Assembly: GCA_963766765.1 (NCBI GenBank)
Contig: CAVYBR010000014.1
Span: 186,001 to 250,000, forward strand
Direction: 5' to 3'
Source: JACCQS01 sp963766765
GTDB lineage: Bacteria > Actinomycetota > Actinomycetes > Mycobacteriales > Geodermatophilaceae
DNA: 64,000 bases
Shown here: piece by piece, positions 36,228-44,597 of the stretch
Layout: every line of letters starts with the position of its first letter
Position numbering within the stretch: the stretch's first letter is position 1
The notes under the pieces: model-generated
Told to the model about the DNA's origin: nothing
What the model saw: the letters and a program-made list of their open reading frames with translations, nothing else
Databases searched by the model: none
Translations under genes and position numbers: made by a program

Positions 36228-36889
36228 CCGACAACGAGGACGCGACCGGGATGCAGCCGATCCGCGTATTCCTGCTCGATGACCACGAAATCGTTCGCCG
36301 CGGCATCGCTGATCTACTCCATGCGGAGCCCGGGATCACAGTCGTCGGCGAAGCCGGGACTGCGGCCGAGGCGATCCGCATCATCCCGGCCACCCGGCCG
36401 CACGTCGCCGTCCTCGATGCCCGATTGCCCGACGGAAGTGGCATTGACGTCTGCCGAGAAATCCGGTCGTCCTACCCTGAGATCCGGTGCCTCATCCTCA
36501 CGTCCTATGACGACAACGATGCGATCTTCGCCGCGGTCATGGCCGGAGCGGCCGGCTACGTGCTCAAGGAGATCCGCGGTAGCTATCTGGTCGACGCGAT
36601 CCGGCAGGTCGCGGTGGGTAAGTCCCTGCTTGACCCCGCCGTCACCGAACGCCTGTTGGCGAGGCTGCGCGACGGCGAGCCGAAGGATGAGCGCTTGGCG
36701 TCTTTGACCGAGCGAGAACGCGAGGTACTCAGCCTGATCACGGAAGGGCTTACCAACCGGGAGATCGGTGAGCGTCTCTTCCTGGCCGAGAAGACCGTCA
36801 AGAACTACGTGTCAGGTCTGCTGGCCAAGCTCGGCATGCAAAGCCGCACCCAAGCCGCAGTCTACGGCGCCGACGTACGGCGGACCTAG
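36206..36889 (+). CDS. devR: DevR/DosR-like response regulator (NarL/LuxR type)
   Basis: 227 residues from the ATG at 36206; ATG at 36251 (MQPIRVFLLDD) would match mycobacterial DevR length more closely. The receiver domain has LDDHEIVRRG, phospho-acceptor D71 (VAVLDARLPDGSGI), LILTSY and GYVLKEI. The LuxR-type DNA-binding domain shows LTEREREVLSLITEGLTNREI and LFLAEKTVKNYVSGLLAKLGM. The recognition helix EKTVKNYVSxLLAKLGM is as in mycobacterial DevR, which contacts the GGGAC half-sites, supporting a matching operator here. Coupled to the kinase gene. Confidence 0.93.
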   Translation: MDDSIDLTDNEDATGMQPIRVFLLDDHEIVRRGIADLLHAEPGITVVGEAGTAAEAIRIIPATRPHVAVLDARLPDGSGIDVCREIRSSYPEIRCLILTSYDDNDAIFAAVMAGAAGYVLKEIRGSYLVDAIRQVAVGKSLLDPAVTERLLARLRDGEPKDERLASLTEREREVLSLITEGLTNREIGERLFLAEKTVKNYVSGLLAKLGMQSRTQAAVYGADVRRT

Positions 36890-36949
36890 ACGGGCACATT
36901 GGGCCTTTCGGCTCTGTCGTGCCGGACCGGCTGCGATCACTCTTGGGTC

Positions 36950-37366
36950 GTGGATACCGATGAGTCGGCCCCGGTTGACCTGAGTGCATCTCAGTCGTGG
37001 GCGCTACTGAGGGAAGCGGTGGTCGGCAGGCTGGCCGTACTTGTCGACGGCGAGCCGGACATCTTCCCGATCAATTATCTGGTCGATCACGGCAGCATCG
37101 TCTTTCGGACCGCACACGGAACCAAGCTGACTGCAGCGATCGGAGCTCCGGTCGCCTTCGAGGTGGACAGCCACGATCCTGACAGTGGTAGCGCATGGAG
37201 CGTCGTCATCAGGGGTGTGGCTCAGGAGATATCCAAGCTCCATGATGTGCTCGAGGCCCTTGAACTGCCGCTGACCGTCTGGCACGCGGCGGCCAAGCCG
37301 CAGATAGTTCGCATTGAGGTCAAGTCAATCTCCGGGCGGCGGTACGAGGCAGTGGCTCGGCCATGA
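36950..37366 (+). CDS. Pyridoxamine 5'-phosphate oxidase-like flavin-binding protein
   Basis: 138 residues from the GTG at 36950. The split-barrel fold of the PNPOx-like family is seen in SWALLREAVVGRLAVLVDGEPDIFPINYLVDHGSIVFRT (read in parts), the HGTKLTAAIGAPVAFEVDSHD stretch and WSVVIRGVAQEI. Such short proteins bind FMN or F420; they are common in DosR-type regulons of actinobacteria and are not true PdxH enzymes. It overlaps the next gene by 4 bases (ATGA). A weak GGGCC-type element lies at 36914-36927 before it. Confidence 0.85.
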   Translation: MDTDESAPVDLSASQSWALLREAVVGRLAVLVDGEPDIFPINYLVDHGSIVFRTAHGTKLTAAIGAPVAFEVDSHDPDSGSAWSVVIRGVAQEISKLHDVLEALELPLTVWHAAAKPQIVRIEVKSISGRRYEAVARP

Positions 37367-37776
37367 AAACTCGCCGGAGCGCGCCTACCCTCGAGATCCG
37401 ACCGGTAGTCGCGCATCGGCTTCTTCTCATGTTTCTGCGTTCGCCCTTGGGCCGGATGTTCGGTGGAGTGTGTGAGTTGCAGTTCGTCGGGCGGGTGACC
37501 GGCCGTCGCGTGTCCCTGCCCGTTCAGTTCGCCCGCGATGAGCAGCGGCTGGTCATCTACGTCGCCGGCTCCACCGGCAAGCAGTGGTGGAGAAATTTCG
37601 TCGGCGGTCACGAGGTGCTGGTGCGGATCGGTGATTCCATTCGCCCGGGTCACGGACGTGTTCTCGAATTCGAGCATCCTGAGCGAGCAGCAGCGGAGCA
37701 GCTGTATCGGAGCAAGTATTCGAAAATCGCAGTGGGTAGGGCCGATCCGCTCATCGCCATCGACCTTTCGCCCTAA
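37363..37776 (+). CDS. Deazaflavin (F420)-dependent nitroreductase-like protein
   Basis: 137 residues, ATG within the previous stop (ATGA). The small split-barrel fold of the Ddn/DUF385 family is suggested by LRSPLGRMFGGVCELQFVGRVTGRRVSLPVQF and VIYVAGSTGKQWWRNFVGGHEVLVRI, where a Gly-Lys-x-WWxN motif binds the cofactor phosphate. Ddn-type proteins use reduced F420; whether the organism makes F420 cannot be judged from this window. With the preceding flavin-binding gene it forms a two-gene unit directly behind devR. Confidence 0.75.
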   Translation: MKTRRSAPTLEIRPVVAHRLLLMFLRSPLGRMFGGVCELQFVGRVTGRRVSLPVQFARDEQRLVIYVAGSTGKQWWRNFVGGHEVLVRIGDSIRPGHGRVLEFEHPERAAAEQLYRSKYSKIAVGRADPLIAIDLSP

Positions 37777-37849
37777 GCCGGTGCAGGACGTGTCGGCTGA
37801 CGGCAGAACCGAGTTCCCAAGCCGGTCGCCCAATCGGCTCACCGCGACG

Positions 37850-38848
37850 ATGACTCAGCACCGCTTACTGGCCTTCGTGGTTCTTGCCTTCGCGATCTCC
37901 TGGCTGTGCTGGTTATCCCTGCTCGCGGACCGGCAGAATTGGGTCAGTTGGTCGGCCTCGCCGTACTGGCATCTGTGGGGCGGGCTGGGCCCGGCCATTG
38001 CGGCGCTGATTGTGACCTTGACCCGCTCTGGCCGACGTGGCGTCGTAGCCGTCCTACGCAGCACGGTTGCCTGGCGTGGACGCCTGCGGTGGCTGTCTTT
38101 GGCCCTTCTTGGACCGCTGGCCCTATTCGCCGCGGCCGTGGTCATCGCCCGGGTTGTCGAGGGAGATTGGCCGGACCTGAGCCGATTCGGGAGCAGCGTC
38201 GAGTATTCGCTCCTCCCGCTCGCGGTGTTCTGGGTGGCCAACCTGCTGTTCTACGGATTCGGTGAGGAGATCGGATGGCGCGGATACCTACAGCCGCTTC
38301 TGCAACGACGTCACTCCGCGCTCACCGCAGCTCTCATGGTCAGCGTGATCTGGGCGGTCTGGCATCTGCCGCTCTTCGGAATCACGCCCACCTATCGGGC
38401 AATGCCCGCGATTGGCCTCCTCGGATTCTTCTTCAGTCTCGTCACCGGCGCGTTGGTGCTTGCCTGGCTCTACCTCCGTAGCAACGGGAGCATCCTTGTC
38501 GTGGCCGTCTTCCATGCCACGTTCGACATCGCGACGACAACCCCGAGCTCGACGACACTCATCCCGCTCACCATGGGTGCAGTGATCACCGTCGTCGGGC
38601 TTGCGGTCATTCCGAGTCTTGCTAGAGCGGCGGCACCGCGCTCAACTGACGACGGCCCGCGTGAGAGTGTCGAGCTCGCGCTGGAGATGCGCGGTCAGCA
38701 GACCCTGATCGGTACAGAGCTCCGGGTCGGCGATGACCGTAATGACGAGTGTCCCGGCGTAGGACAGGGCGGCAAAGGCGACCGTGATGTTGCCGGTGAT
38801 CGTCGACAGCGGAATGACAGCGCTGACTCGAGCACCGGAAAACGATAG
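37850..38848 (+). CDS. CPBP (CAAX-like) family intramembrane metalloprotease
   Basis: 332 residues from the ATG at 37850, with about seven to eight membrane helices. The conserved motifs are FGEEIGWRGYLQPLLQRR (EExxxR), VIWAVWHLPLF and VAVFHATFDIA, supplying the glutamates and histidines of a metal-dependent intramembrane protease. The membrane part ends near residue 265 (VGLAVIPSLARAA). The last 60 or so residues are hydrophilic and antisense to the end of the WS/DGAT gene, so the native stop may be earlier and the overlap may come from a frameshift. Substrate unknown. Confidence 0.82.
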   Translation: MTQHRLLAFVVLAFAISWLCWLSLLADRQNWVSWSASPYWHLWGGLGPAIAALIVTLTRSGRRGVVAVLRSTVAWRGRLRWLSLALLGPLALFAAAVVIARVVEGDWPDLSRFGSSVEYSLLPLAVFWVANLLFYGFGEEIGWRGYLQPLLQRRHSALTAALMVSVIWAVWHLPLFGITPTYRAMPAIGLLGFFFSLVTGALVLAWLYLRSNGSILVVAVFHATFDIATTTPSSTTLIPLTMGAVITVVGLAVIPSLARAAAPRSTDDGPRESVELALEMRGQQTLIGTELRVGDDRNDECPGVGQGGKGDRDVAGDRRQRNDSADSSTGKR

Positions 38849-39952
38849 GGGAGTAGTAGGTCCACGGACGTTCGTCACGAACGTGTTCACGAGATGCTGG
38901 TGGCTGACCAGCCAGCCGAACACGCCCGTTTTCGCGAGGATCCGGAACGCCGGACCGAGCACTGCAGCGGACGCCCCACGTGCTGCGGTCTTGCGGCCAC
39001 GGGTGATCCGGGCGATAGAGGCCAATCGGTCCAGTGCGGCACCGCCGGCCGGCAGCGCCATGGGGATCGCACCGACTTGATTGCCAAGGCGAGTGGGACT
39101 GTCGTCATGGCGACTCGACACAGGAACAGATATCACTAGCGGGTCAGCCGTCTCCCCACGCAGGTTCAGAACGGTGGACAACGCGCCGACGACCGCGCCG
39201 AGCACGACGTCGTTGACAGTCGCGCCATGCTCGTGCGCGACAACCTTTATCGAGGCGAGGTCAGCTCGAGCCACCGCGAACCGGCGTAGTCCCCCGATCG
39301 GGCGGTTGAGTGACGACCGCGGCGCTCGAACAGCCCCGCCGGGAGCCAGCTCCGCGACAGCGGAGCGGAGTCGGCCGATTCCAGTGGGGATCTGAGCCAC
39401 GGCGCGCCATCGCCCACGGGCTGCGTCGACGAACAGCTCGAATGACCCTGGCCGCGGGCGCGGGTAGTCAGAGACCGACGTGTGACCCCCATCAACGAGG
39501 TGGGCCAGAACAGCCAGCCCGCCGATCCCATCCGCCAGGGCGTGATGAACCAGCAAGATCATCGCAGCGCGCCCTTCGGCGAGTCCGGTCACGAAGGTTG
39601 CCGACCAGAGCGGTCTGTCCGGTGTCAGGCGTCGGCTGACCGTGTCGGCTGCGACATCGAGAAGCGCTGACTCGTCGCCGGCACCGGGACAGACGACATG
39701 ACGAAAGTGGTGGTCGATGTCGAATCGCTGATCGTCAGTCCAGTACGGGCGCCCGCAGCCGATGGCGGCTGGGACCAGACTCTGGCGCAATCGCGGGACG
39801 GCACTGATTCGGTCTGTGACCAACGCTCGCACCGCCGCTGGTTGCAGGTGAGACCCTGATTCCAGCACCAGGATTGCTGCTACTGACATCGGTGCACCCG
39901 CGCGGTCGGCAGCAAACGCCATCAGATCAGCCGAACTGGCACGCTCGATCAT
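38642..39952 (-). CDS. WS/DGAT: wax ester synthase / diacylglycerol O-acyltransferase
   Basis: 436 residues from the ATG at 39952, where the family N-terminus MIERASSADLMAFAAD begins. The active-site motif HHALADG (HHxxxDG) is present in ILLVHHALADGIGG. Other family blocks are YWTDDQRFDIDHHFRHV, RPLWSATFV, NDVVLGAVVGAL, and NVRGPTTPLSFSGARV. These enzymes make triacylglycerol or wax esters from acyl-CoA; mycobacterial Tgs1 is a DosR-regulated member and stores lipid in dormancy. It follows the acyl-CoA synthetase gene by 40 bases on the same strand, so the two likely form an operon. Confidence 0.93.
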   Translation of the reverse strand: MIERASSADLMAFAADRAGAPMSVAAILVLESGSHLQPAAVRALVTDRISAVPRLRQSLVPAAIGCGRPYWTDDQRFDIDHHFRHVVCPGAGDESALLDVAADTVSRRLTPDRPLWSATFVTGLAEGRAAMILLVHHALADGIGGLAVLAHLVDGGHTSVSDYPRPRPGSFELFVDAARGRWRAVAQIPTGIGRLRSAVAELAPGGAVRAPRSSLNRPIGGLRRFAVARADLASIKVVAHEHGATVNDVVLGAVVGALSTVLNLRGETADPLVISVPVSSRHDDSPTRLGNQVGAIPMALPAGGAALDRLASIARITRGRKTAARGASAAVLGPAFRILAKTGVFGWLVSHQHLVNTFVTNVRGPTTPLSFSGARVSAVIPLSTITGNITVAFAALSYAGTLVITVIADPELCTDQGLLTAHLQRELDTLTRAVVS

Positions 39953-39992
39953 TGGCCGCGCACCCTCAAAACGGCCGTCGGCCAATCATGGG

Positions 39993-42695
39993 TCAACACA
40001 ACTGCCGCACAAGGGTGTCCGGTCGCGCTGCGGCTGCACTCAGGCGGATCTTCGCGTCCACGACGATCAGATCGCTGCCAAGGCAGACGACCGGGTTGAG
40101 ATCGAGCTCGGCGATCTGGGGGAAGTCATCGACGAGCGCGGCAACTCGGTGGAGCAATTCGCGCACGGCGTCGCGAGACACGATCGGGCGCCCGCGGAAT
40201 CCGTCCAGGAGCGGTGCCATTCGTAATCCGTCGATCATCGCAGCCGCATCGGTTTCGGTGAGCGGCATGATCCGAAAGCTTCGATCGGCGAGCACGTCGC
40301 TCAGCACGCCGCCGGCTCCGAGCATCACGACCGGTCCGAACTGCGGATCCTGGACCGCGCCGACGATCAACTCCGTACCAGCGGGCACCATCTGCTGGAC
40401 CACGACCCGGGGGTCGCCGTCGCCACAGCCGGCCACGACGTGCGAGTACGCATCAGCCACTGCCTGCCCGTCGGTCAGGTCGAGGCTGACCCCGCCGCGT
40501 TCGCTCTTGTGCACCACATCGCCGCGGGCGATCTTGAGGGCCACGGGGAAGCCGATCTCCTCGGCAACCGCGGCTGCCTCGCTGGCGCTGGCAGCGATCC
40601 GCTGCTGGCAGACCCGAATTCCATAGCGACTCAAGATGTCGGCGCTCTCAGATGCAGTGAGCCATCGGCCCTCGACACCCGCCGAGGCCGTCAGCGCATC
40701 AACGTGCGCTTGCGCGCCGTTGCGGTCTAGGCCTTTCAAGACCACGGTTTCGCCGACCGGCCGATCTCGTAGTACGGCATATCGATGTGCGACGGCGAGC
40801 GCGCGCGCCGCAGGTTCGGGGAAGGGGAAGATCGGCAGCGACTTGGCCGAGCCGGGTACAGCAACCGAGCGGACGTCGCCTCCCAAAAGACTCACCACGA
40901 CCGGCTTGGTCGCAACTTCAGCGGCCTGGGCGATCGCGGCCAAGATCTCTCCGGTGTCGCTGACGAGCGTCTCGGCGAAAACGGCTAGCACAGCGTCGAT
41001 TTCAGGACTGTCCAACAGAATCCGAATCGTGTCGCGCACCGCCGTCGGTTGTGCTGCGGCGCCGAGATCGATCGGATTCGACCAGCACGCCGCGCCGGGA
41101 GCAGTTAAGGCAAGCAACTCGCGCGCTCTATCGGAGAGCAGCGGAACGGTGAGTCCACCTGCGATTGCGGCATCCGCGGCAAGGATGCCGGGTCCTCCGG
41201 AGTTGCCGATCACCGCGACCCGGGAGCCGGCCGGCAGGGGCACCGTGGCGAGGACTTGGGTGACTTGGAGTATCTCCTCGATGCTTTCCATGCGCACGAC
41301 GCCGGCCTGGTCGAACATCGCATCGACCACTACCTCTGACGAGGCCGCGGCAGCGGTGTGCGACAGACCGGCCCGCTGGCCGGCGGCACTGCGCCCGGCT
41401 TTCAGGGCAAGGATCGGCTTGTGACGCGAGACCCGGCGGGCAATCCGGGCGAACTTCCGCGGATTGCCGAAGGACTCGAGATACAGCGCGATCACCGAAG
41501 TGTGCGGATCTTGTTCCCAGTACAGCAGCAGGTCGTTGCCGCTGACGTCGGCCTTGTTGCCCACTGACACGAACTGCGACACACCAACGCCGTACGCGGC
41601 GGCGGCTTTCAGCACAGCAATCCCAAGTGCTCCGGACTGCGATACCAGTCCCAGGTTTCCCGGCACCCAGGGCAACGGCGCGAAGGTGGCATCCAGCCGT
41701 ACGGCCGGGTCAGTGTTGATCAAGCCAAGGCAGTTGGGGCCGACCAACCGCATTCCGTACCGCCGCGCCTCGGCCACGAGCTCGTCCTGAGCGCTGCGCC
41801 CCGCCGCACCCATTTCGCTGAATCCGGACGTGACGAGCACGATGGCACGGACTCCGCGCTCACCGCATGCTTGGACGACATCGAGAACCTGACCGGCGGG
41901 CACGGCGATGATTGCCAGGTCGACGGCCGTGGGCAGGTGGGCGACGTCGACGTAGGTCGCCTGTCCGAGGATGTCGTCTGCGTGCCGGTTCACCACGTGG
42001 ACATCGCCGGTGTAGCCACTGTGCAAAATGCTCTGCAGGATCTCGTGGCCGACCGTGCGGGGGCGCCGGCTGGCACCGACCACGACGAGAGAGCGTGGCG
42101 CAAACAGCGGTGCCAAGCTAGCTATATCGGCAGTGCGCTCGCGTTCGTCGACCGCGGCGATGGCTGCCTCATCGGGCATGAGACTGCAGGTGATGTGCAC
42201 CGTGCCCTGTTCGGTCTCCCGGTGGACCGCGAAGCCGAACTTGCCGAAGACACGCAGCATCCGATAGTTCTCGGCAAGAGTCTCGGCAACGAACCGGCGC
42301 AGCCCCGCTGCTCGCGCGAGCGCCGCCAGATGTTCGAGGAGGAGCGTGCCGATGCCCATGTGCTGATGCGTGTCATCGATGAGGAGAGCCACTTCGGCCT
42401 CGTCAGGGCTCAGCCGCTCGAAGGCGGCGACGCCGACCAGATCCGCACCAATTGTCGCGACAATCGTCTGATGGTCCGCACCGGAGCGCAGCTCGAAGTC
42501 GACGTAGGAGTCGGCGGCCGGACGGTTGACGGCGAAGAACCGCAGATAGAGCGACCGGTCTGACGAGCGGGCGTTGAGTTCGAGCAGCCCCTGCCGATCC
42601 GCCGCCCGGGCTGGACGGATCTGCACCAGCCCACCGTCGGCACGGACCGAGTAGGTACTGGAAACAGCGGCAAGTCCGGTTCGGCTCATGGTCAT
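39993..42695 (-). CDS. GNAT-fused ADP-forming acyl-CoA synthetase (acetate-CoA ligase family)
   Basis: 900 residues from the ATG at 42695 (GTG 42740 is also open). An N-terminal GNAT acetyltransferase domain (about 25-180, with the acetyl-CoA loop QHMGIGTLLLEHLAALA) is followed by the CoA-binding domain (LFAPRSLVVVGASRRPRTVG), the CoA-ligase domain (NLGLVSQSGALGIAVL; NKADVSGNDLLLYWEQD; catalytic SHTAA histidine) and a C-terminal ATP-grasp domain (FPVALKIARGDVVHKSERGGVSLDL). Similar fusions act as protein lysine acetyltransferases (Pat type) or as reversible ATP-yielding acyl-CoA synthetases. A DevR-box-like element lies upstream. Confidence 0.9.
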   Translation of the reverse strand: MTMSRTGLAAVSSTYSVRADGGLVQIRPARAADRQGLLELNARSSDRSLYLRFFAVNRPAADSYVDFELRSGADHQTIVATIGADLVGVAAFERLSPDEAEVALLIDDTHQHMGIGTLLLEHLAALARAAGLRRFVAETLAENYRMLRVFGKFGFAVHRETEQGTVHITCSLMPDEAAIAAVDERERTADIASLAPLFAPRSLVVVGASRRPRTVGHEILQSILHSGYTGDVHVVNRHADDILGQATYVDVAHLPTAVDLAIIAVPAGQVLDVVQACGERGVRAIVLVTSGFSEMGAAGRSAQDELVAEARRYGMRLVGPNCLGLINTDPAVRLDATFAPLPWVPGNLGLVSQSGALGIAVLKAAAAYGVGVSQFVSVGNKADVSGNDLLLYWEQDPHTSVIALYLESFGNPRKFARIARRVSRHKPILALKAGRSAAGQRAGLSHTAAAASSEVVVDAMFDQAGVVRMESIEEILQVTQVLATVPLPAGSRVAVIGNSGGPGILAADAAIAGGLTVPLLSDRARELLALTAPGAACWSNPIDLGAAAQPTAVRDTIRILLDSPEIDAVLAVFAETLVSDTGEILAAIAQAAEVATKPVVVSLLGGDVRSVAVPGSAKSLPIFPFPEPAARALAVAHRYAVLRDRPVGETVVLKGLDRNGAQAHVDALTASAGVEGRWLTASESADILSRYGIRVCQQRIAASASEAAAVAEEIGFPVALKIARGDVVHKSERGGVSLDLTDGQAVADAYSHVVAGCGDGDPRVVVQQMVPAGTELIVGAVQDPQFGPVVMLGAGGVLSDVLADRSFRIMPLTETDAAAMIDGLRMAPLLDGFRGRPIVSRDAVRELLHRVAALVDDFPQIAELDLNPVVCLGSDLIVVDAKIRLSAAAARPDTLVRQLC

Positions 42696-42776
42696 CGACG
42701 TTGCCCCGCGCTGGGGAGCGCGGCCAGAGGCGAAAGTCACTCAGGTACGTGACACAGCGGCCGGCGGCCTCTCCTT

Positions 42777-42791
42777 GGGATCGTTGGACCC
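42777..42791 (+). promoter_or_regulatory. Possible second DevR half-site pair
   Basis: GGGATCGTTGGACCC resembles a degenerate DosR core but is one base too long between its arms. It is reported only because a better match begins 9 bases downstream and DosR promoters often carry two adjacent boxes. Confidence 0.25.
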
Positions 42792-42800
42792 CTCTGGAAT

Positions 42801-42814
42801 GGGCCTTAAGACCC
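42801..42814 (+). promoter_or_regulatory. DosR/DevR-box core between the acyl-CoA synthetase and doxX genes
   Basis: GGGCCTTAAGACCC agrees with the DosR core GGGACTWWAGTCCC at 12 of 14 positions, including the central TWWA. The flanks do not match. It sits 82 bases before the doxX start and about 105 bases before the synthetase start, in the divergent promoter region, so one site could serve both directions. Confidence 0.55.
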
Positions 42815-42895
42815 TGTCTGCTCCCCTCGGCGACGGACAGGCTTGGTGGTGACAAGCGGCCCTCCTAGGGGTCGCCACGAGAAGGAGAGATCGCC

Positions 42896-43504
42896 ATGAC
42901 TGCCACCACGCATGCTGGTACCAACACCCGGTTGCCGGACCCGAACTTCGTGCACCCCGAGCTCATCGCCCCCGAGACCCGCTCGTCGAAGGCGGCCCGC
43001 TACGTGGGAGCCGCACTGCGCATGAGCCTGGGCTGGGTATTCCTCTGGGCGTTCCTCGACAAGCTGCTCGCACTGGGCTTCTCCACCGGACGGGACCCGG
43101 TCACCGGGGTTGCTGACCGTTTCGGGGATGCCGCCTGGATCAACGGTGGTTCGCCGACCGAAGGGTTCCTGGCGCACGGCACCTCTGGCCCCTTCGCGGA
43201 GATCTACCAGAGCTTCGCCGGTGCTTGGTGGGCCAACTGGCTCTTCATGCTCGGTCTTGCCGGAATCGGCATCGCTCTGATCGGTGGAGTGGCGATGCGA
43301 ATCGCTGCCACAGCCGGCGCGACACTGCTGGTCTTCATGTGGTCGGCTGCGTTGCCGCCGGACAACAACCCCTTCATGGACGACCACATCATCTACGCCT
43401 TGGCCCTCGTGATGCTCGCCTTGATCGGTGCCGGCAAGACGCTCGGCCTCGGTGCGCGGTGGGAAGCCATCCCGTTCGTGAAGCGGCACGCATTCCTCAA
43501 GTAG
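42896..43504 (+). CDS. DoxX/DoxD family membrane protein
   Basis: 202 residues with four membrane helices, in the order ALRMSLGWVFLWAFLDKLLALGF-type first helix, WWANWLFMLGLAGIGIALIGGVAMR, ATAGATLLVFMWSAALPP, and DDHIIYALALVMLALIGAGKTLGLG. The first helix with its FLDK motif and the PDNNPFMDDHI loop are typical of DoxX-like proteins found with heterotrophic actinobacteria. The family includes the thiosulfate:quinone oxidoreductase subunit DoxD and proteins tied to redox stress. GAGAAGGAGAG precedes the ATG. It opens a two-gene unit with the second Acg-like gene, 85 bases on. Confidence 0.87.
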   Translation: MTATTHAGTNTRLPDPNFVHPELIAPETRSSKAARYVGAALRMSLGWVFLWAFLDKLLALGFSTGRDPVTGVADRFGDAAWINGGSPTEGFLAHGTSGPFAEIYQSFAGAWWANWLFMLGLAGIGIALIGGVAMRIAATAGATLLVFMWSAALPPDNNPFMDDHIIYALALVMLALIGAGKTLGLGARWEAIPFVKRHAFLK

Positions 43505-43589
43505 AGGCATCGGACAGTCGCGGTGGCCGGAGTGATCCGGCCACCGCTCCCATCTTCGTCGGAGAACCAAGACAACGGGAGGAGTGAAC

Positions 43590-44567
43590 ATGACCAGCAC
43601 CGCTCAGGACATCAGCACCCACACCACCGCACACGAGGCCCTGCTTCGAGCCGTCGAACTTGCCGGGCATGCGCCTTCTCTCTTCAACGCCCAACCATGG
43701 TCCTGGCGTCTGGGAACCGAGACGGCGGACCTGTACATGGAGCCGGCCCAGGGATTCCCGGTCACCGATCCCGACAACCGGGAGATGATGATCGGCTGCG
43801 GGGCAGCTTTACATCATCTGCGGGTCGCGCTGGCCGCGGCCGGATGGCGAGCGGAGCTCCTACCCAGTTCGCAGCGATCAGGGGGAGCAGTGGCACGCGT
43901 GCGGATTCTGGAGGAGGCCGTGCCGGACTTCGAAGCGATCCGGCTCTGCGAAGCCATTCCACGCCGTCGAACTGATCGCCGGCCCTTCGCGCAGCGGACC
44001 GTCGGCAGCGCAGTCTTCGCCGACCTGCAGGCTTCGGTCGACTCCGAGGACGTGCACCTTCAGATCGTGACTGGGGCGCAGCAGCGGATCTGGCTGTCGG
44101 TGCTGTCAGCTCATGCAGTCGAATTACAGACCGCGCAGGATGGCTACGCCGAGGAGCTGGGCCGCGTGACTGGGTCGTCCCAGACTGGCATCCCAGCGAC
44201 AGGAGTACCGCATGTGGTCAGCGCTCGACACAGCGACGTGGCCCTGCGTGACTTTGAGCTGTCTGATTTGGGATCGCTGGCGATCGACGAGTCCGCGGAT
44301 GAGCACCCGACCTGGTGCATCCTCTGGACCGATCGCGACGACCCCGAGGCTTGGTTGACGGCGGGGGTGGCGCTGTCGAAGCTGCTACTCAGCGCCACGG
44401 CCGGCGGACTCTCCTCGGGCGTGCAATCTCAACCCATCGAGATTCCCATGGTTCGAGCCCAACTCAACCGAACGCTGCTGTCGAACATGGGCCACGCGCA
44501 GGCGCTCGTCCGGATCGGCTGGCCGGATTCGCCCACTCGGCTCCCGATGCACCCTCGTCGCGACTGA
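43590..44567 (+). CDS. Acg-type nitroreductase family protein (second copy)
   Basis: 325 residues from the ATG at 43590, 7 bases after GGAGG. The family pattern is as in the first copy: ELAGHAPSLFNAQPWSWRL, DPDNREMMIGCGAALHHLRVALAAAGW, AIPRRRTDRRPF and SQPIEIPMVRAQLNRTLLSN. The two copies are only distantly similar, so the duplication is old. In mycobacteria Acg-like proteins are co-regulated with DoxX, stress proteins and WS/DGAT under DosR; the same company is found here. Confidence 0.9.
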   Translation: MTSTAQDISTHTTAHEALLRAVELAGHAPSLFNAQPWSWRLGTETADLYMEPAQGFPVTDPDNREMMIGCGAALHHLRVALAAAGWRAELLPSSQRSGGAVARVRILEEAVPDFEAIRLCEAIPRRRTDRRPFAQRTVGSAVFADLQASVDSEDVHLQIVTGAQQRIWLSVLSAHAVELQTAQDGYAEELGRVTGSSQTGIPATGVPHVVSARHSDVALRDFELSDLGSLAIDESADEHPTWCILWTDRDDPEAWLTAGVALSKLLLSATAGGLSSGVQSQPIEIPMVRAQLNRTLLSNMGHAQALVRIGWPDSPTRLPMHPRRD

Positions 44568-44597
44568 CGGAGTTCGTGCGGGCTTAGGCTGAGCCAG

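Noticed and set aside
36914..36927. DevR box before the flavin-binding gene (GGGCCTTTCGGCTC)
   Set aside because: Only 10 of 14 core positions agree and the second arm is poor; position right behind devR makes a separate operator unnecessary.
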